Shown here: positions 40,713-55,801 of the stretch, piece by piece | How positions within the stretch are numbered: position 1 is the stretch's first letter | How the letters are laid out: each line of letters starts with the position of its first letter | Assembly (NCBI RefSeq): GCF_040436345.1 | Contig: NC_133219.1 | Span: forward strand, 23,968,709-24,032,708 | Direction: 5' to 3' | Length of the DNA stretch: 64,000 bases | DNA from: Pagrus major | Taxonomy: Eukaryota > Chordata > Actinopteri > Spariformes > Sparidae | The notes under the pieces: model-generated | What the model was told of the DNA's origin: nothing | Seen by the model: the letters and a program-made list of their open reading frames with translations, nothing else | Databases searched by the model: none | Position numbers and translations under genes: made by a program

Positions 40713-43700
40713 TTACTCGTCCGATTTCATCTTCATCTGTGCCTGCATCTGAGCGATCATCTCCTGCATGCGTCTCAGCTACAAAGAGACAAGAAAAATC
40801 AAATCACAACGATTTTTTCAAGTAATTCACATCAATAAATTTCAATTTGTTCCTCAGTTTATAGACATTTAAAAAAATAAATTACAATTAAAGTCTAAAA
40901 TGTTTCCGCTGACTGGCAGGTGATCCCGGGTGCATAAAAAACAAAGCACTGAACACTTAAAATCAAAGTGAAAAAGCATCTCATGGACTACCACCTGAAC
41001 TAGTTTTAAGGTGTCATACCTGGAGATATTCTTTACAATTACAAGGTAACCTAGTAGAATACTGTAAATAAACTAAGAGGCTCACAGATGGTCAAAATCC
41101 AGTCAAACGAAGAGTAAATCAATTATGCTTTAGTGCGTAGTAATATAATGTATATTTATATAAGCACAGTGGTGTTATAGCAATTGAAGATGGTGTTTAA
41201 AAATGAATGAAGCATAAAATCAATGTCAAAGAATAAATGAATGATGGGGATATAAATGTGGTAACAACAGGCCCATGAATAAATAAAGTGTTGAAAAAAC
41301 TCATCAACAATGATGATGAGGATGTAAAGCTTACACATTAAACTATAAGGGGACTGATAAACAATAATCTCTCCTGTAGTGTTCTCTGATGTCTATCGCC
41401 ATCTTGTGGCTGAAATGAGTCATCTTCAGATGCTTTGCTTATTAACGCTGTGCATCCTTTTCTGTTTCTGATGTGTTTGGGAAATCAGGAATATCTGAAT
41501 ATCTATATCTATATCTATATATCTTGTCAGCTGCACCTGTAATTTCTTAATAAATAACTATGCAAATTTCCCCATTGTGGGACTAATAAAGGATAATCTT
41601 ATCTTTTTCTCTTTCTTAATAATATCCTAAAGATGTTGCCTAGAAAGAACTGTTACTGTAATATTTCCTCCCTTCCAAAACCTTGACAACACATAAACAA
41701 ATGGACCAATGTCCTTCCAGCTTTGTGTTTCGGGCTCCTCACATTATTGAGGTCATTCCCACCATTAAACTGGGCCAGGACATCCAGGCAGGAAGTGATG
41801 GTATATCCTGCCTGGGCACATTGTTTACAAACAGATCTGATTGCACCCCACCCACTCACTACGGTGCAGAGCAGCAATACAAACAGGCCAATCAAGAGCA
41901 ATCAGGAAACAGGTTATAGCCCACTGATGCGCAGGCTCCATGACCCAAAAGGCAAACAGCACATATGAAATACAGTGTGGCTGAAATCAGTAAGACTTTA
42001 TTCTCTTTCTAAAATATAATCACACTAAAGAATTAAAACTTGAGTTCTTGCAGCTATGTAAATCCAGGTCCATAGTGTTTGGGTCACGTGTTAATATTAT
42101 TATACAATATGCACAACAAAGATGACGGAGCAGTTTTTCTGCACATTCTGGGTGACTCTGCAAATACATCCTACATAAAGTACTCGGAGCACATGGTGAT
42201 CAGATCCTGCTGTGTTTTGTATTATAGGTTTGGATTTTGTCAAGTGGATCTTAATACAATCCTCACATGCCCATATGTACACTGAAACAGTGGTTGATTT
42301 CAGTTGAAGCTAATACACAGATATAGTTAATTACACATGGATTTAAAAGGACCGTACCAGAAGTTTTTGCATGTTTAGGCCAAATAACTACCATCTGTTT
42401 AGTTTCTACCATTACTGCACAAACATGCAGCCATGTTTCACATTTTTAAATATTTTTCTGAATGCTATAAGTTTTAAAATTAAATGTTCAGGTAATACAA
42501 ACATCCAAGATTCAGTGTGTCACTCACTAAAACACAGGTCCAAATTTATAACGCAAGGTAATTATAATTTTGTTCATAAAATATTCTTTTACCCGGGGAA
42601 TATTTTCCATGGTGGAAATCTACTTTGCTTCCCTGTAGTTCTGTAACTTTTACCAAACCAGTGCAGATGTGCGTTTCATTATGATGCATTAGCTATGTTG
42701 GCAAAGTTTGTGTATGCGTGCATGTGTGTGTTGTGTGTTCTTACCTCAGCCTCTTTCTGTAGCAGGATCTGGTCCTTATCCACCACATCTTCATCCACAG
42801 CCCTGCAGAGAACCAAAACACGTTAATTTGAAGAAAAAAAAAAAAAACTTGTGAAAGAGGAGCTCATCTGTTGTTTAAGTAAAATGAATCAGTGTCTCAC
42901 CTGCCAGCTCTCTTCAGTCTCTCTGAGCGGAAGTTCTCATAATGCAGATCTTGAGTTACCTCCTGGAGGTCTTGCATGTGGGTCCTGCAACAAACACACA
43001 TGCAAACCTTTCTTCACACACTGGGAGGCAGTAGAGCTTCACAGAAAACGTAATCTCTAGTGAACTTTTACAACCAGCTCACTAAGGAAGAAGTTTTGTC
43101 ATGTTTTTAAAGACTTTCCTTCCGAAAATCAGATTACTTAAGAAGTTTTATTGCCAGGGAGACTCACACAAGCATGGTGCGTAGTTTGAGGAAGTCATTG
43201 TGTTCGGGGTTCTCCACTTCAACAACTCCCCAGGGGTAGAGACGACCACGAATCTTCTTCCCCTTCACCTCAATCAGCTGGTTGGAGCCAATCACCGCAA
43301 AGGGAATGCTCGCCTGGGAGAGGACGATAAAGGTCAGTGGATCCCCAGAGAGAAACAAAGTCAGAGTAGGGATATATGGAAAATAAAGGTATCAGAGAGA
43401 AAGTGATGAAGTGAGGGGAAGCAAGGATGAATAGGAAGATAATGGTATCTGTCACTATCAGACGGAAGCGTCTCACATCAGCTGTGTGTCAGTCTCTCAC
43501 CTTCAGGACTCTGGTCTGCTCCTTGAACTCCTCGTCCTCGTCAGAGTCGGCGTCAGGTAGCTGATAGATTTTGATCCCGTGCTCCGCGATCTCGTCCAGG
43601 ATCTGATAGGTGGAAACAAGAAAAACATAGTGAGCTGGCAGGGTCATGACCTCATCACAACCTCCTGACATGTCCACGTTGCACAGGGAAAACTCAAGTC

Positions 43701-46700
43701 TTGAACCCTGCAGATGTATCACTGCAGACACTAACAGAGGGTCAGCTTGACTTACTATTATCAATCAGTACCCAAACAATCTGGAGACCAGGGTTAGGGT
43801 TAGGGTTAGGGATCTAGAAAGTAATTAGAGCTGTAATGATCATTCGATCTATCTATTACTTGTCAACTATTAGATGAATTGCATGTATACCTATTTTGAT
43901 AATCGCTTAATCAGTTTGAGTTTTTTTTTAAAACAAAAATGTCAAAGTTCTCTGATTCAAGCTTAACAGAGAATATTTTATGGTTTCTTTACTCATCTAT
44001 GACAATAAACTGAATATCGTTGGGTTGTGGATAAAACAAGACATTTGAGGACATCATCTTGGGCTTTGGAGAACGCTAATGGACATTTCTCACCATTTTC
44101 TGACGTTTTATAGACCAAACAATCGATTAATTGAGAAACTAATCGTCAATGAAAATAATAGTTAGTTGCAGCCCTAAAAACAGTTGGACATCCTCACTGT
44201 CACAACCTCCAAGGACTCTTTTCACCTCAAATTATCATTAAATAAAAATGTTTCAATTTGTAGAACTTTTGATTTTGTATAAGTAGATGCTCATGATGAA
44301 AATAGCATTGCTGGGGTTTTTTTAACGTTACTTATCCATACTACACATCTGTTCTTGTGTTTGTACTGTAGTTTACCTGTACTGTATTTGAATAAACCTC
44401 TACAGCCCATTCCTGCAGAAGCTGAGCATGCACCAGCTTGGTACAGACTTCCATCATTTATCTAAATATATATATAAAATGTGTGCTTTTACTGTAAAAT
44501 GTGAGTCATATGGACAAAATAACAGCTGCCGCCCTGACCCATAAACAGAAAGTAGGAGAGCTCTATAGACTAATAGGAGGGTATGAGTGAGTACCTGTTG
44601 TTGCAGCAACACATTTAATTAAAGCCCCCCGTGGAGGAATAGAGGGGTGAGACAGAAAGGGTAGACAGGTGAAAATTAATAACAGTCTGTGTGTGTGTTT
44701 AAGTTCTGGAAGAATCAGAAACAAAGTTCTTAGCCTCCTTTCTTCACAGGCCGACCGGTGAAGCAACAAGCTAAAACAAAGGAGCTTTCTTCCCTGCTAC
44801 ATCGGGGACAGATGTCAGTATTTATTATTCTAAACATCAAAGCTGCATTTTTCTTTTGTTTTCCCAGGAGCACGATATTTGAATCCACAATGTAGTCTTA
44901 TGTAATGGAGCCAAAAAATGTCAAGTGTTGTTTTCCTGACTTTTTGGGGACTTTCATGTACTGTAGCGTATAATAGGACAGTGGTCAGTCAGCCAGGAGC
45001 CTGGGAAGTGAGCACAGGTTTTCCTACAGAGAGCAGCTCCTGTTTGAGCTGTTGTTATGGCTGTCGCTTGTTTTCTCAGTGAGCTCTGTGCGCAGTGTGT
45101 GCGAGATAGTGTGTGTGTGGGGAGAGTCGGGTATTGTTGTGGGGCAGATCTAAAAACAAACAGGCTTCGCAGGACTCAGAGGAGAGCGTGACACAAGACC
45201 AGAGCCACTTTTTCCTTCATTTACTCACAAACACACACACACACACACACATGATTTACAGATCCGTCGAACATGGAGGCTGGATAAACATCATTCTGGT
45301 TGACCAGAGCGTAAAGAATTTTGGGAAACTCTGAACTCAGAGGGAAAATAAACACTCATGACACAATGGCAGGAAAAAATTAAAACAAACAACATATCCA
45401 GACATACAAGTAGATAAGATAGACACACAGTCAGATAAAAATGCAATAAAACAAGAAAAATGTAACTGAAATTAATCAGGAAACAGCGACCAACAAAGAC
45501 AGCGCTACATACTTAATGAATGCAAACTGCCATTAAATATCTCAAAACAATATCTGGTCATCGCACGAACATGAGTCTGTTGTCTGCCATCATCTGTTTC
45601 CAGACCTTGCTAAGCCGATAGCTGCAAAATGGCTGTTTACCTGAATTATTCTGTTCCGTAACGTGTGCTTAGTACTGCCTGACACCTATAATCAAGACCT
45701 CTCAGGGATCACCAGATGTCAAAATCACTGCCTGCTCCAAATCCCCGTTGTCTCCTGCTGATTTACTGTACACAATGTAGGCCTTAATCCCTACCGTTAC
45801 ACCAGTCTCTCCTCCTGCTCCTCCCCTCCCAGTTGTGTATTTTCGTTGGCACAGAGATGTTGGCAGTGGGAGCCATTTTGATTTTATGACCATCCTGTCA
45901 GGCTATAATACGACCCTCGCACCCCACCCCTGCCTGTGCTGTTATGGTTGGCCACGTAGGTCCACTCAGTGCTGTCAGGGCAGCGGACAAACAATGCCAC
46001 ACAAGACTCTGCCTCGGTATAAATTAGAAAAGGAAGCCAAAGATTTATCGCCTCATGTTTCTGGCTCACATCGTTGAATATGGAGCATTGTTGGTGGAAA
46101 TATTCCGTCATGTTGAGCCAGTTATGATAAGTGCAAGGGTGGAGGGGTGGTGCTGACCAGTCAGAAAATCGGTTGGAAATGATACAAAGAGCAGGTGAAT
46201 CATACCAGACTTGGATTTTCAGTGCAAAGTCAAACTGATTCAGTTCTAGGAATAGCAGGATTAAATATTCTGTTTTGGTTCTGCGTAGCCCAAATATAGC
46301 ATACCCGCAGATCTATACATAGATATAATAACACAGAGTGAAGTCATGGGAGACATGACTAAGCAGTTTTTCTGCAATTGCACAGCAGGTACGACCAAAA
46401 CCCCCAATCATAATGAAACAGGGTGCTAACCCATCATTACAGGGATTAACCGTTTCATCACGTCAACCTCACCAGCGAAAAATATTTTCACGATTTGTTC
46501 ATTCTCAAGTAAACCCACAAAAATATGAATGACTCAAACACCTGCCAAGGAATGGTAAATGAATCCTGGACAAACAACATCGGAAGAAAACAAATATTTT
46601 GCAGAAAAAAAAGATTTAAGAAACAAAAGAGGGGATTATGGTGAACACTGACTGCAGTCCTGGCATTCAACAGGTAACCGCATGTACAGGCACAAGCACA

Positions 46701-49700
46701 CACTCAAAATTATACAGTTTGATTGTTGAGGACAGAGCTGAGTCTCCTCTGGCATGGCAAAGTGTTTGTATCTATTCAACTAAAACTCTAAGAGGGAACA
46801 ATACTTGGAAGTAGAAACATGCACCACAGCATTCTTAGGAAATCAACAATGCACAGAGAGAGAAAAAAACTCGACAAAACAAAACAATCAAACTGCATCT
46901 CGACACTAATCAACCCTGATTGAGAAGAGCAGGGATCGGGAACTCAGAGGGACCAGAGCAGAAGCACTTTGACGTAACATTTATGTAACCTCGCAGCTGC
47001 CTGCCAGCAGCTTCTGCAGAGCGGCCATGGGAATGAAACGGTGCATCACTGCCATTAGAAGTATTTCGTCTGATCAGCTTTCAGTTGCTGTTTAACCTTG
47101 TTCCATACTGAGAAAACACCTTGAGGGACTTCAAACGCTGCAGAGTTTATTAAAGGAAAATCCTGGTCATGGAGAGCCTTAAATCCTTTCTTCTATCCCA
47201 TATGAGATTCCAGAAGGTCCAACAGTGTATGTATATAACCCCACACTAGCAAGAAGCATGTTGTTTTCATCATCTTCAGAATCCTGCGTTGTTCCAGTGA
47301 CACACTTAAGCTGCACATGGTGTTATGCCAATTTCCTTGTTTACATTTTTGCCTAATTGCTGAACATTTCCTAAATAGCGCTTGGGAAATAAACTGCAGA
47401 CACACACACCTCCAGTTACTGTTTAACAAGGTTTTCCAACTGTGTTAGTATTTTAATTTGCAGGTGCGCCAGCTTATGTCATACAAAGACTACCCCAGCT
47501 AACATTATAAGAAATACACTTTATGAAGTAAAACTTAAATCTCCAAGTAAAAAGACCGAGAGCGATATTTCACACAACAATCAATATTTATTCAATAAGT
47601 GTGGTTGTCTTTTAGGCTGCCCATCTTCATCAGAAAAACGACTATATACATTGACTATGAAAGCAGCTTAATATAAGACCTATATTTACATTTCATGTTA
47701 GGTGGTAAACTCTAGCAGCTGTAGTAATTATTACAAAGGAGGAAGGGGAAAGAATTAGTAGAAAAAGCTAAATGTCCGTATAGGGATGAGGTCGGGGATG
47801 GACGGTTGGGTTAAACAAGCACAGCACTCTCATCCAGAAGGCCGCTGTCTGTGTTCTGGGTGACACCAGAAGTCAGCCATGAGTTCTTTTAACTTACTCA
47901 GATAAGTCTGAGTGCCTTATCACATTGGCTAAACAATTAATTCTGGGGAAAACCCTGAATACTTCACATTTCCATCCAGGACTTTAGTTTTGATATTATT
48001 TGCGCGTGAACATTAGAATGTAAAAATCCATACACGAAAAAACTGAGCTTCACCTTTGCAGTTCACATCAGGAGAACTGTCCTCCTGCAGATCAAGCTTA
48101 AGTTTGTCCGAGGTCAAAGCAAACCTGAGAAAAATGAAGCAGTCTGATAAATTCGGACTGTCCAGCCAAAACAACCAAGTATGATATGAGTTATGGACAA
48201 GCAAAAATATGGCCTCTTCCCACATAAAATAAAGGGCCAACACATTTATTACTGTGATGGGTACTAGCCTCTCCAGTTGTTAATCTAAGTCTAGAATTGT
48301 AGAAAGCCTTTGAAGTTTTTAGTGAAGACTGTTATGTCTACAGATTGAAGAGGGAGGTTGCTGAAGAGGGAGGTTGCTGCCAGCACAAGACCCCTATTCA
48401 GAAAAGATATGATTTAATCAGTCTCCCACAAGAGACACGGTGTGGGTAACAAATATAAATATTTACACAAGTATATAGTACCGAGCTGTGAGTCACTGTA
48501 ATGACTATTTCCAACAAAGCATAATACATACCTTAATAACAAAATTACAAGACAAACAACAGCAGTCTGGCAGGATGAAAAGGAAAAAAAGCTGATTCTT
48601 TGCTCAATTCCTACTACTATTCTTTAGTTTCCAAACTTAATTTGCTAGCCTAACTTTCTTCCACATGGGAAGAAATGCTTCTCTCTTGCCAGGAAACGCC
48701 TTTTCAACTAGCCAACTGCCTGCAGGGAGTCTGAGGGGGTGAGGGAGCCCCAACAATACCTGATCTAGGGGGGTCTGAGGGATTTAGACCTCATACCAGC
48801 CTCCTACGCAAACACTTTCTCATACACATAGCAAACTGTTGCCTCACTTTTTGAACTGGTATAATCTGGCATCAGGAGTAGGAAAAGTGATTGTGGTTTA
48901 CGTATGTGGAGCTTTGTAGCTCCAGGAGGCCGGTGGATCACCAGAGATGGAGGATGACCTTCAGACCATCAACAGAGCAAATCCCTCTAACTATTCAAAT
49001 ATTGTCTCCTTCTAAAAGTACCCGTACAGCACCGACTGACACGTATCAGCACCGGGGAAAACAATACCTTTCTGTTCACAGGATTAAAGACACTTGCATG
49101 CATGCACAGAAACACATTCCTGATGTATTCAGTCAGAGTCTGAGACTGAGTGGACTGTCCAGACTGGAAAAGACTGGACCAGAACAGCTGGATTTGTTCT
49201 GATGAGTGGCATTGATGGAAAGTACAGATAAAGCCACCACAACCATGGTAATGTGCGAGCATCATATGTGGTACAGTGTTCAACAAACTCACCCACCAAA
49301 ACTCCTATTGTCTGGGCTAAGTATTAGTATAGTTAAGACCACCCACCTCTCACTCTGATCAAAGAGCATGGGGAGGAACAATCGAGCTATTCATGTAATC
49401 CTGTATCTCAGTGAGATTTAGATGAAGGAGACAGAGTGAGTTTTGTATTTCAATTACACATCAGGTTTTGCGACTTGGTCTGGTAATCAAAAGGGTCTCA
49501 GTGGCAAAAAGCAACTCATTAGCAGCACGGCAAAGTCCGGAAGCCATCTTTTCATGTTGGCCCAGGGACAAGAAAACCTGCTGTTTTCACACTGTAGTCG
49601 ACTTGTACTTTCTTCACTCGAGAACAGATGATTATGTGTAATAGAGCAGCTCACTCCATGAGGAAAAAAGCATATTTATTGTTTTTAAATCTGCAGAGAC

Positions 49701-52700
49701 ATGGAGCATGCCCTGGCACAAAGACTGCTGGAGGGCAGATAAATAAATATGTCCGCGTGTTTGAAACACAGGCAGGAAAAGGACCAGGCACAAGCTGACC
49801 AGGGGGTCATACACTCACACACAAACAGGAGCAATGAGGTAGGGATGAAGTAATCACTACTCAACCTTTGCTCATGAGGTACCAGCCTAGGCACGCACAA
49901 AGACAGAATATTACAAATGCGTTTGAACTAACTTCATGTCACTTTCTGTTATTGACATTTGAGAAAACCTGGTGACAATTCTGGCCAGTACAAGCAGTCC
50001 GGTACTGATAATGTGTCCCAGTGGGGCCGTAAAGCTGGTTCACACAGCAGGAGTATAGTGGAGTGGTTGGGGGAGACGACAGCCAGTCAGACAATGAGGG
50101 GAAAAGTGTGACAGTGCCTCAGCCGGGGGTGAAATATGGCTGCGGGGGGACAAACGTGACGGAGGGAGGGTTCTGCATGGGACATAGTGACCAGAGATGG
50201 ACGGGGAAGGACAAGAGGCTGACTTGGAGAAGAAAGGAAAGGAGATGAGGAAGATGAGGGAGGTGACAAGAGATGTGGGGGATAAAAACTGAGGGAAGAG
50301 GAGGTAGGAAACAGGGCTGAACCATTGTCTGCTGTCTGCTGCCTTGTGCGAGAACAGAGGGGGATCTGGGTTCTCTAGCCATCACTGACCTCTGGCTTAT
50401 GAGAACTTTAGTCTCCACACAAAACAAAAACATTTTCATTTTTACGTTACAACACATTTTATACACTTTACATTATTGCTTACCATTTTCAAATCCAAAC
50501 TGTGGGATTTTGAGATGTGTCAATATGCTTTTCCACTGGTTTCAGTCATCAGTTCATCAAGTTATGAAAATTAACTAGACATTTGCTCTTCCCTCCAGCA
50601 CCTGAATTCACAGAGTTTCAAGACTCAACATCCTGCATTGTAAAGAAAACTTGAACAAACACCCAAGAGGATTTTAGTAAAGTAATTTTCAGGGTGCAAC
50701 TAACCATTTTTTTCATAAGCGAGTTATCTGAAGATTATTTACAGTTTATTATTGGGTCTATAGAAAACCAGAAAATAGTGAAAATGGCTGTCACAATTTC
50801 CAAAAGTCCAAGATTTCATCTTTACATTCTGCTTATTTTTTCTGAACAATTGTCAGAAACCCAAAGATATTCGAATTACGATCACATAAGAAAAGAATAG
50901 CAGCAAATCCTCAGAATTGATTAGTTGGAACGAGTGATTAGTTGTTCTTACTAAAAAATGATTGTGGAGAAAACACACATAAAAGTACTCTTCTGTTAAG
51001 ATAAAAGTAGGCATTTTTGCTGTTTTGCTTCCATTAGGATTCCAGTCTAAACCAGCTATGTGCCATACCTCACAAAACAACCAGTAAAGCGGTTTGAGAC
51101 TAAAGCCCTGCACAGGATATGACTACAAGGTCCCAGACTGAGAGGATCAGTCCCTCAATATACCCTCCTCAGGGCAACTTATGAGCTAGAGTCCACAGCG
51201 GCCCCGGTGAAGGAAATTGGCATTAGAGCAAATTAAAAAAACAAGGACACAAAGAGGGAGAGGAAGAAAGTAAGAGGCAGCTGAGTGAGGCACTGCCAGG
51301 AGAGGAAGGACTGGGCGAGAGGAGAGCAGAACTAAAGGGATGAAAGCTGAGCAATGGGAGGTTTGTTAACCTTGTACGTGAGCCTGAGCTGTGCAGGGCA
51401 GCAGGTTGTGTCTTGTCAGTGGAACAGTCTTGACACATTACAGGAAACTTATATTGTTCTGTACAAGCTGTTTCCCCCCAACAATAGGAGAAAGGAATGG
51501 ACAAGCCTTGAGAGGTGAGGGGGTGCCACTTACTGAGAGACAAATGGCTCAGAACGGTGAGAAAGTGCCATGCAAAAAAACAAACTAATAAACACTATGG
51601 GAGAAAGGCTGGGGGTTATCAATCATCCTCCAGTACTAAGCCTTCTGACAGGTTCTTGGCTGCTGGTGCTCTGACCTCAAAGGAAGGCCTGGTGCCCCGC
51701 TACACTGTACTGGATCGAATGGCAGGACTCAGGCACGTATACCTAAGAGCCACTTCAACTAATCTGATCAAAGCAACAAATACTCGAGACAGATATGTTT
51801 GTTCTCCTGAGAGACACTTACAAAGATGAATGGCTATTACTGTAATGCTTACTATTTACAATGATTACATGCACACAAGAAACCAGACTACTGTGATAAA
51901 TCATTAAAGGCAGGAAATATGAGAACACTTTTACAATAGGATAAGATGCCACGCCATAATTTTTGTAGAAGACGCAGAATAATTTAAATGTAATAAGTGA
52001 ATAAGTGATAATTTTGTGCAGGAGAAGTACAGATATGAGAAGTTATTCATCCTGCTGCATGCATTGCCTTCTGCCCTGGTATTTGTTCATGCACATTTTA
52101 CACGTAAAAAGAAATTCAGAGATCCAATTATGGATAAACCTGGTGAAATATTCTGGTTTCTCCAGCAGGAATTTAGCTGCATTAAAAATGTGTCTCTTAA
52201 TCACCTAGCCTGGAAAAAGTTTTCAAAATACAGTAATAATCAATGTAACAACAAGATAACAAGGTACTTTTTTTGTTTAGTAATTAATTACTTGCACATA
52301 AATGTAGCATGCAGCATGCTTATTTTTAAGCCAACTGGAATGAAGATCAAAGGTGTGTATGCCCAAAATGTGACCAAACAGGAAACAAGATGCCCTCCTC
52401 GGGGACACAGGATGCCATGTCTAAATGTTGGGCAGATAGCTCAATTAACCCTTTTCCTGATGATAAATGGTCGTCCAGGAACTCATTATCATCATACTCA
52501 GTCAAACTAAATTTAAACTTTTTTTGTGGATTACCAGCACCAAAAGATTTGCGTATAAATGTAGCTAAGAAATAAACATATTTTCTTCATTGCTAGAATA
52601 AGCAAACATATGGATTTGGGGAGTGTTTGTGAGTGTGTGTGTTTCTACGTGCGTGAGTTTGTCTATTTTGCTAATTGCTTAAGTGTATGTTTAGGAAACA

Positions 52701-55700
52701 CTAAGCGAAGCATGCAAACAAACTCAGCTGGACAGTTAGTTTTGTGGACTGTTCAGAAGCAAAGGGGTCGGATCAGAGCGATACAGTGTTATAGTATTTC
52801 AGCCACAACACTTTTGATAATTTCCCAGTTCATTTATATTGGCAACACCTTTACAGTAGGCCTATATGGTGTTTAACAGTGAATTGAATGAGAAGCAAAA
52901 CATGAGCAAAACTAAACAAGATTTACATCAACTGTAATCAAGAAATCAGAATGCCAACCAGCTTGGGGGTTTTCTGTGGTTTGGGGCGGGGGTCAGTGGT
53001 GGCAGGAAACATGGTTTTGTTCATCTTAAGTGCCAGAGGAACATTCAGAAGGCTTGAGGAAGGCCACAACACAAAACAACTCTACAGAGCACAATTCAAC
53101 TGGTAGGTCCCTTAAGGACAAGGAGTGGATGAAGTTCACCTTAAATGCCAATGGAGCAACTGGCGTTCTAGAGCAAAACTACAAAATAAGTGCAGTTAGT
53201 GAGTTCTTGTCTTGTCTTAATATAGCAAATTTGAAATTTTGTTGTAGTTGAATCGTTGTATGTGTCCTGAAATTGTGACCCAGTCTTCCTAAGGTGCTGC
53301 ATAAGCAGTTTCAAGCAACCCAGACTGTGAGAGCGCTGAACAAAGCAGAGAGAACAGAGCTGGACGCCGGTCAGCCTGACACCCTGCCAGACCACCGGCT
53401 CCGAGACCTGAATGAGAGGCAGGTGGGAGGTCTGGGCAAGCATGGGCAGGTGGGGAGACAGACCGACTTCCAATTAAAAACAGAGTGAAGTGGGCTGAGC
53501 TGAAAAAGTAATTTGCAACAGCAGCCCATACACTGCACACATTTTTTTCTGAATGAGGACTGCAGCTAATGATTATTTGCCATTATCAGTTAGACTGACG
53601 ATTACTTTCTTGATTAAATAGAAAAAATGCAAAACAAAAGTTCACAAGAAGAGAAGAGAAGAGACAGAAGCAGGACAATCTTATTAAGTCATCTTGCATG
53701 AGAGGTTATCAGCTGAACACGTTGTAGTGAGGTGTATGTGTGTTATATAACTCCTTGTATTCCCCCTCTGGACACCAGGAAGCTGAGGAGCGTGCAGGCA
53801 GGCACACACTTTGGGTTGCTTCCAGCAGGAAGTATCTGGGACGAGTTGAGACTGGATGAGATGTGCTGCCTCTACATTATATACAACACTCTCTTCCTAC
53901 GTTTGTCCCTCCTACTGTTTCCTCGTTTATATCGTCCCTCCCTGTACTTCTGAACAATGTGGCAGTATCATCAAAAACATAAAATGTAAGCCATAGATCA
54001 CTGGAACTACATTGGGGAAGTACAGTACGTGTGTGATTTCTCACAAGAACACACGGATGTCTGGCACACCAGGCGGCCAATAAGGATGCATACATGATTT
54101 TCCTTTGATTAGTTTATGAGCCACTTTCTGATGGCTAAACCATGCAACTGTAGATGGGACAAAAACAAACAAAGTCCCCAGCAACCTGACAACAAGTGCT
54201 GAGACATTCCAGCTTTTTTCCATGTGGCAACAATCATATCTAGGGCACGACTGCAGTCAATGCAGATGATTGCACTGACTGCATATAGAAAACAGTGGAC
54301 AGCAATCGATCCTAATTGTGCTTATATGTATGTATGTGTGTATGTATGTGTGTATGTGTGTGTGTGCGTGCTTGCGTGCGTGTGTGTAGACGTCAAACCT
54401 ACCCTCCTCTTCAGGCGATCCCTCTCCTTCAGTGTCAGTGTGTCAGCCTTGGCAATAACTGGGACAATGTTGACTTTGCTGTGGATGGCCTTCATAAACT
54501 CTACATCCAGAGGCTTAAGACTAGCAAAGAAAAGAAAATTAAAAAAGAACAATTACAACACCGTGGAGGAGGAGGAGGAGGAGACAAAGGGTAAAAAAAA
54601 CAACACTAAATTATGTATTGTCAAATGACATGATAGGACTAGGAGACAAAGCAGAAGTCATGCGACACTGCTCAGTTTAGGTAACTACATCATCTTAAAT
54701 ATAGGTAAGGAACTACAGTTCAGATAAAATATACCTATGCTTGACAATTCCTATTTTTCTATTATTTATTTTTTATTTGATTTTTTCTGGTCTTTGGAGG
54801 CGTACGCTAACTAACAAAGACCAAAGAAACTCCTGCTAGCTACAAAATGTTTATGGTGTAACACTAGCTAACAGCTTCACTAGCAAGCGAGAGGTAACTT
54901 ATTTTGAAACACTTCAAATAAGGGGTGTTGCATGTTTCCTGTTAATAAGGTATCAGTTAAAATACACTGAAAACAGGCCAATAATAACTGACTTTTCTCT
55001 ACAGTGTGTTTCAGACAGGGAAACATATACTTCTTAGCCTTTTTTCAGGAAATTGTGAATGTAGTAGAATATCTGAAAAAAACAGCTGGGTACATCAAAT
55101 TTTAGCTTATTGTAAAAGTTTGTATACCCGTGTCCAAATGGGGATATGAAGTAGAAGCAGCAGTGCACCCTGTTGTCCACTATGTGTCTTCGGTTCAGCC
55201 CGCTCTCATCGTGAAGGTATCGCTCAAACTGATTGTCAATGTACTGGATGATGGTCTTGAAGCTGACATCAGAGAGAGAAACAGACATAAGCTTCCAACT
55301 CAGTCATGTGGTTTTATACTGTAACTCCGAATATCACTGTTATGAAATTCAGTATCTCCGGTTTCATGGCAGGATGGATGGATTCATTTTAGTTGAAGGG
55401 TTTATATTGCTCTGTGAACTGAGAAACTCTACAGGATAAACTTTAAAAATAAAGGTGATCACTATGAAATTACAGCTGCAGTGATTTCTCATTACTTTTC
55501 ACCTTTTAGAACGGGCAAAAAACTGGATACAAGATATTTTCACATCTTCTGTTTATGAAAATAATTAATTACAGATGTCTAATCAAATTTGGCTTACATT
55601 TAACATTAATTATCTAATTTTTGAAAAGGATAAAATTGACAAATTGTGCAGAGAGACAGGAAAATATATCTTGGACAAGAAGGCTACATTGACACCACTA

Positions 55701-55733
55701 GCATGAGAATGCCACAAAAGCAAGCAAGCAAGC

Positions 55734-55801
<68 letters not shown>

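Larger units (their letters stand above)
43603..54402 (-). other. 10.8-kb septin-2 intron
   Basis: This is the largest intron of the gene. It holds a short telomere-like repeat, two copies of the TAGAGCTG-family repeat, and several plus-strand open frames with no recognisable family (for example 52016-52510). No nested gene is supported. Confidence 0.6.

Noticed and set aside
52016-52510. 164-codon plus-strand frame in the septin-2 intron
   Set aside because: No recognisable domain, codon bias or splice context; it may be repeat-derived but gives no support for a gene.
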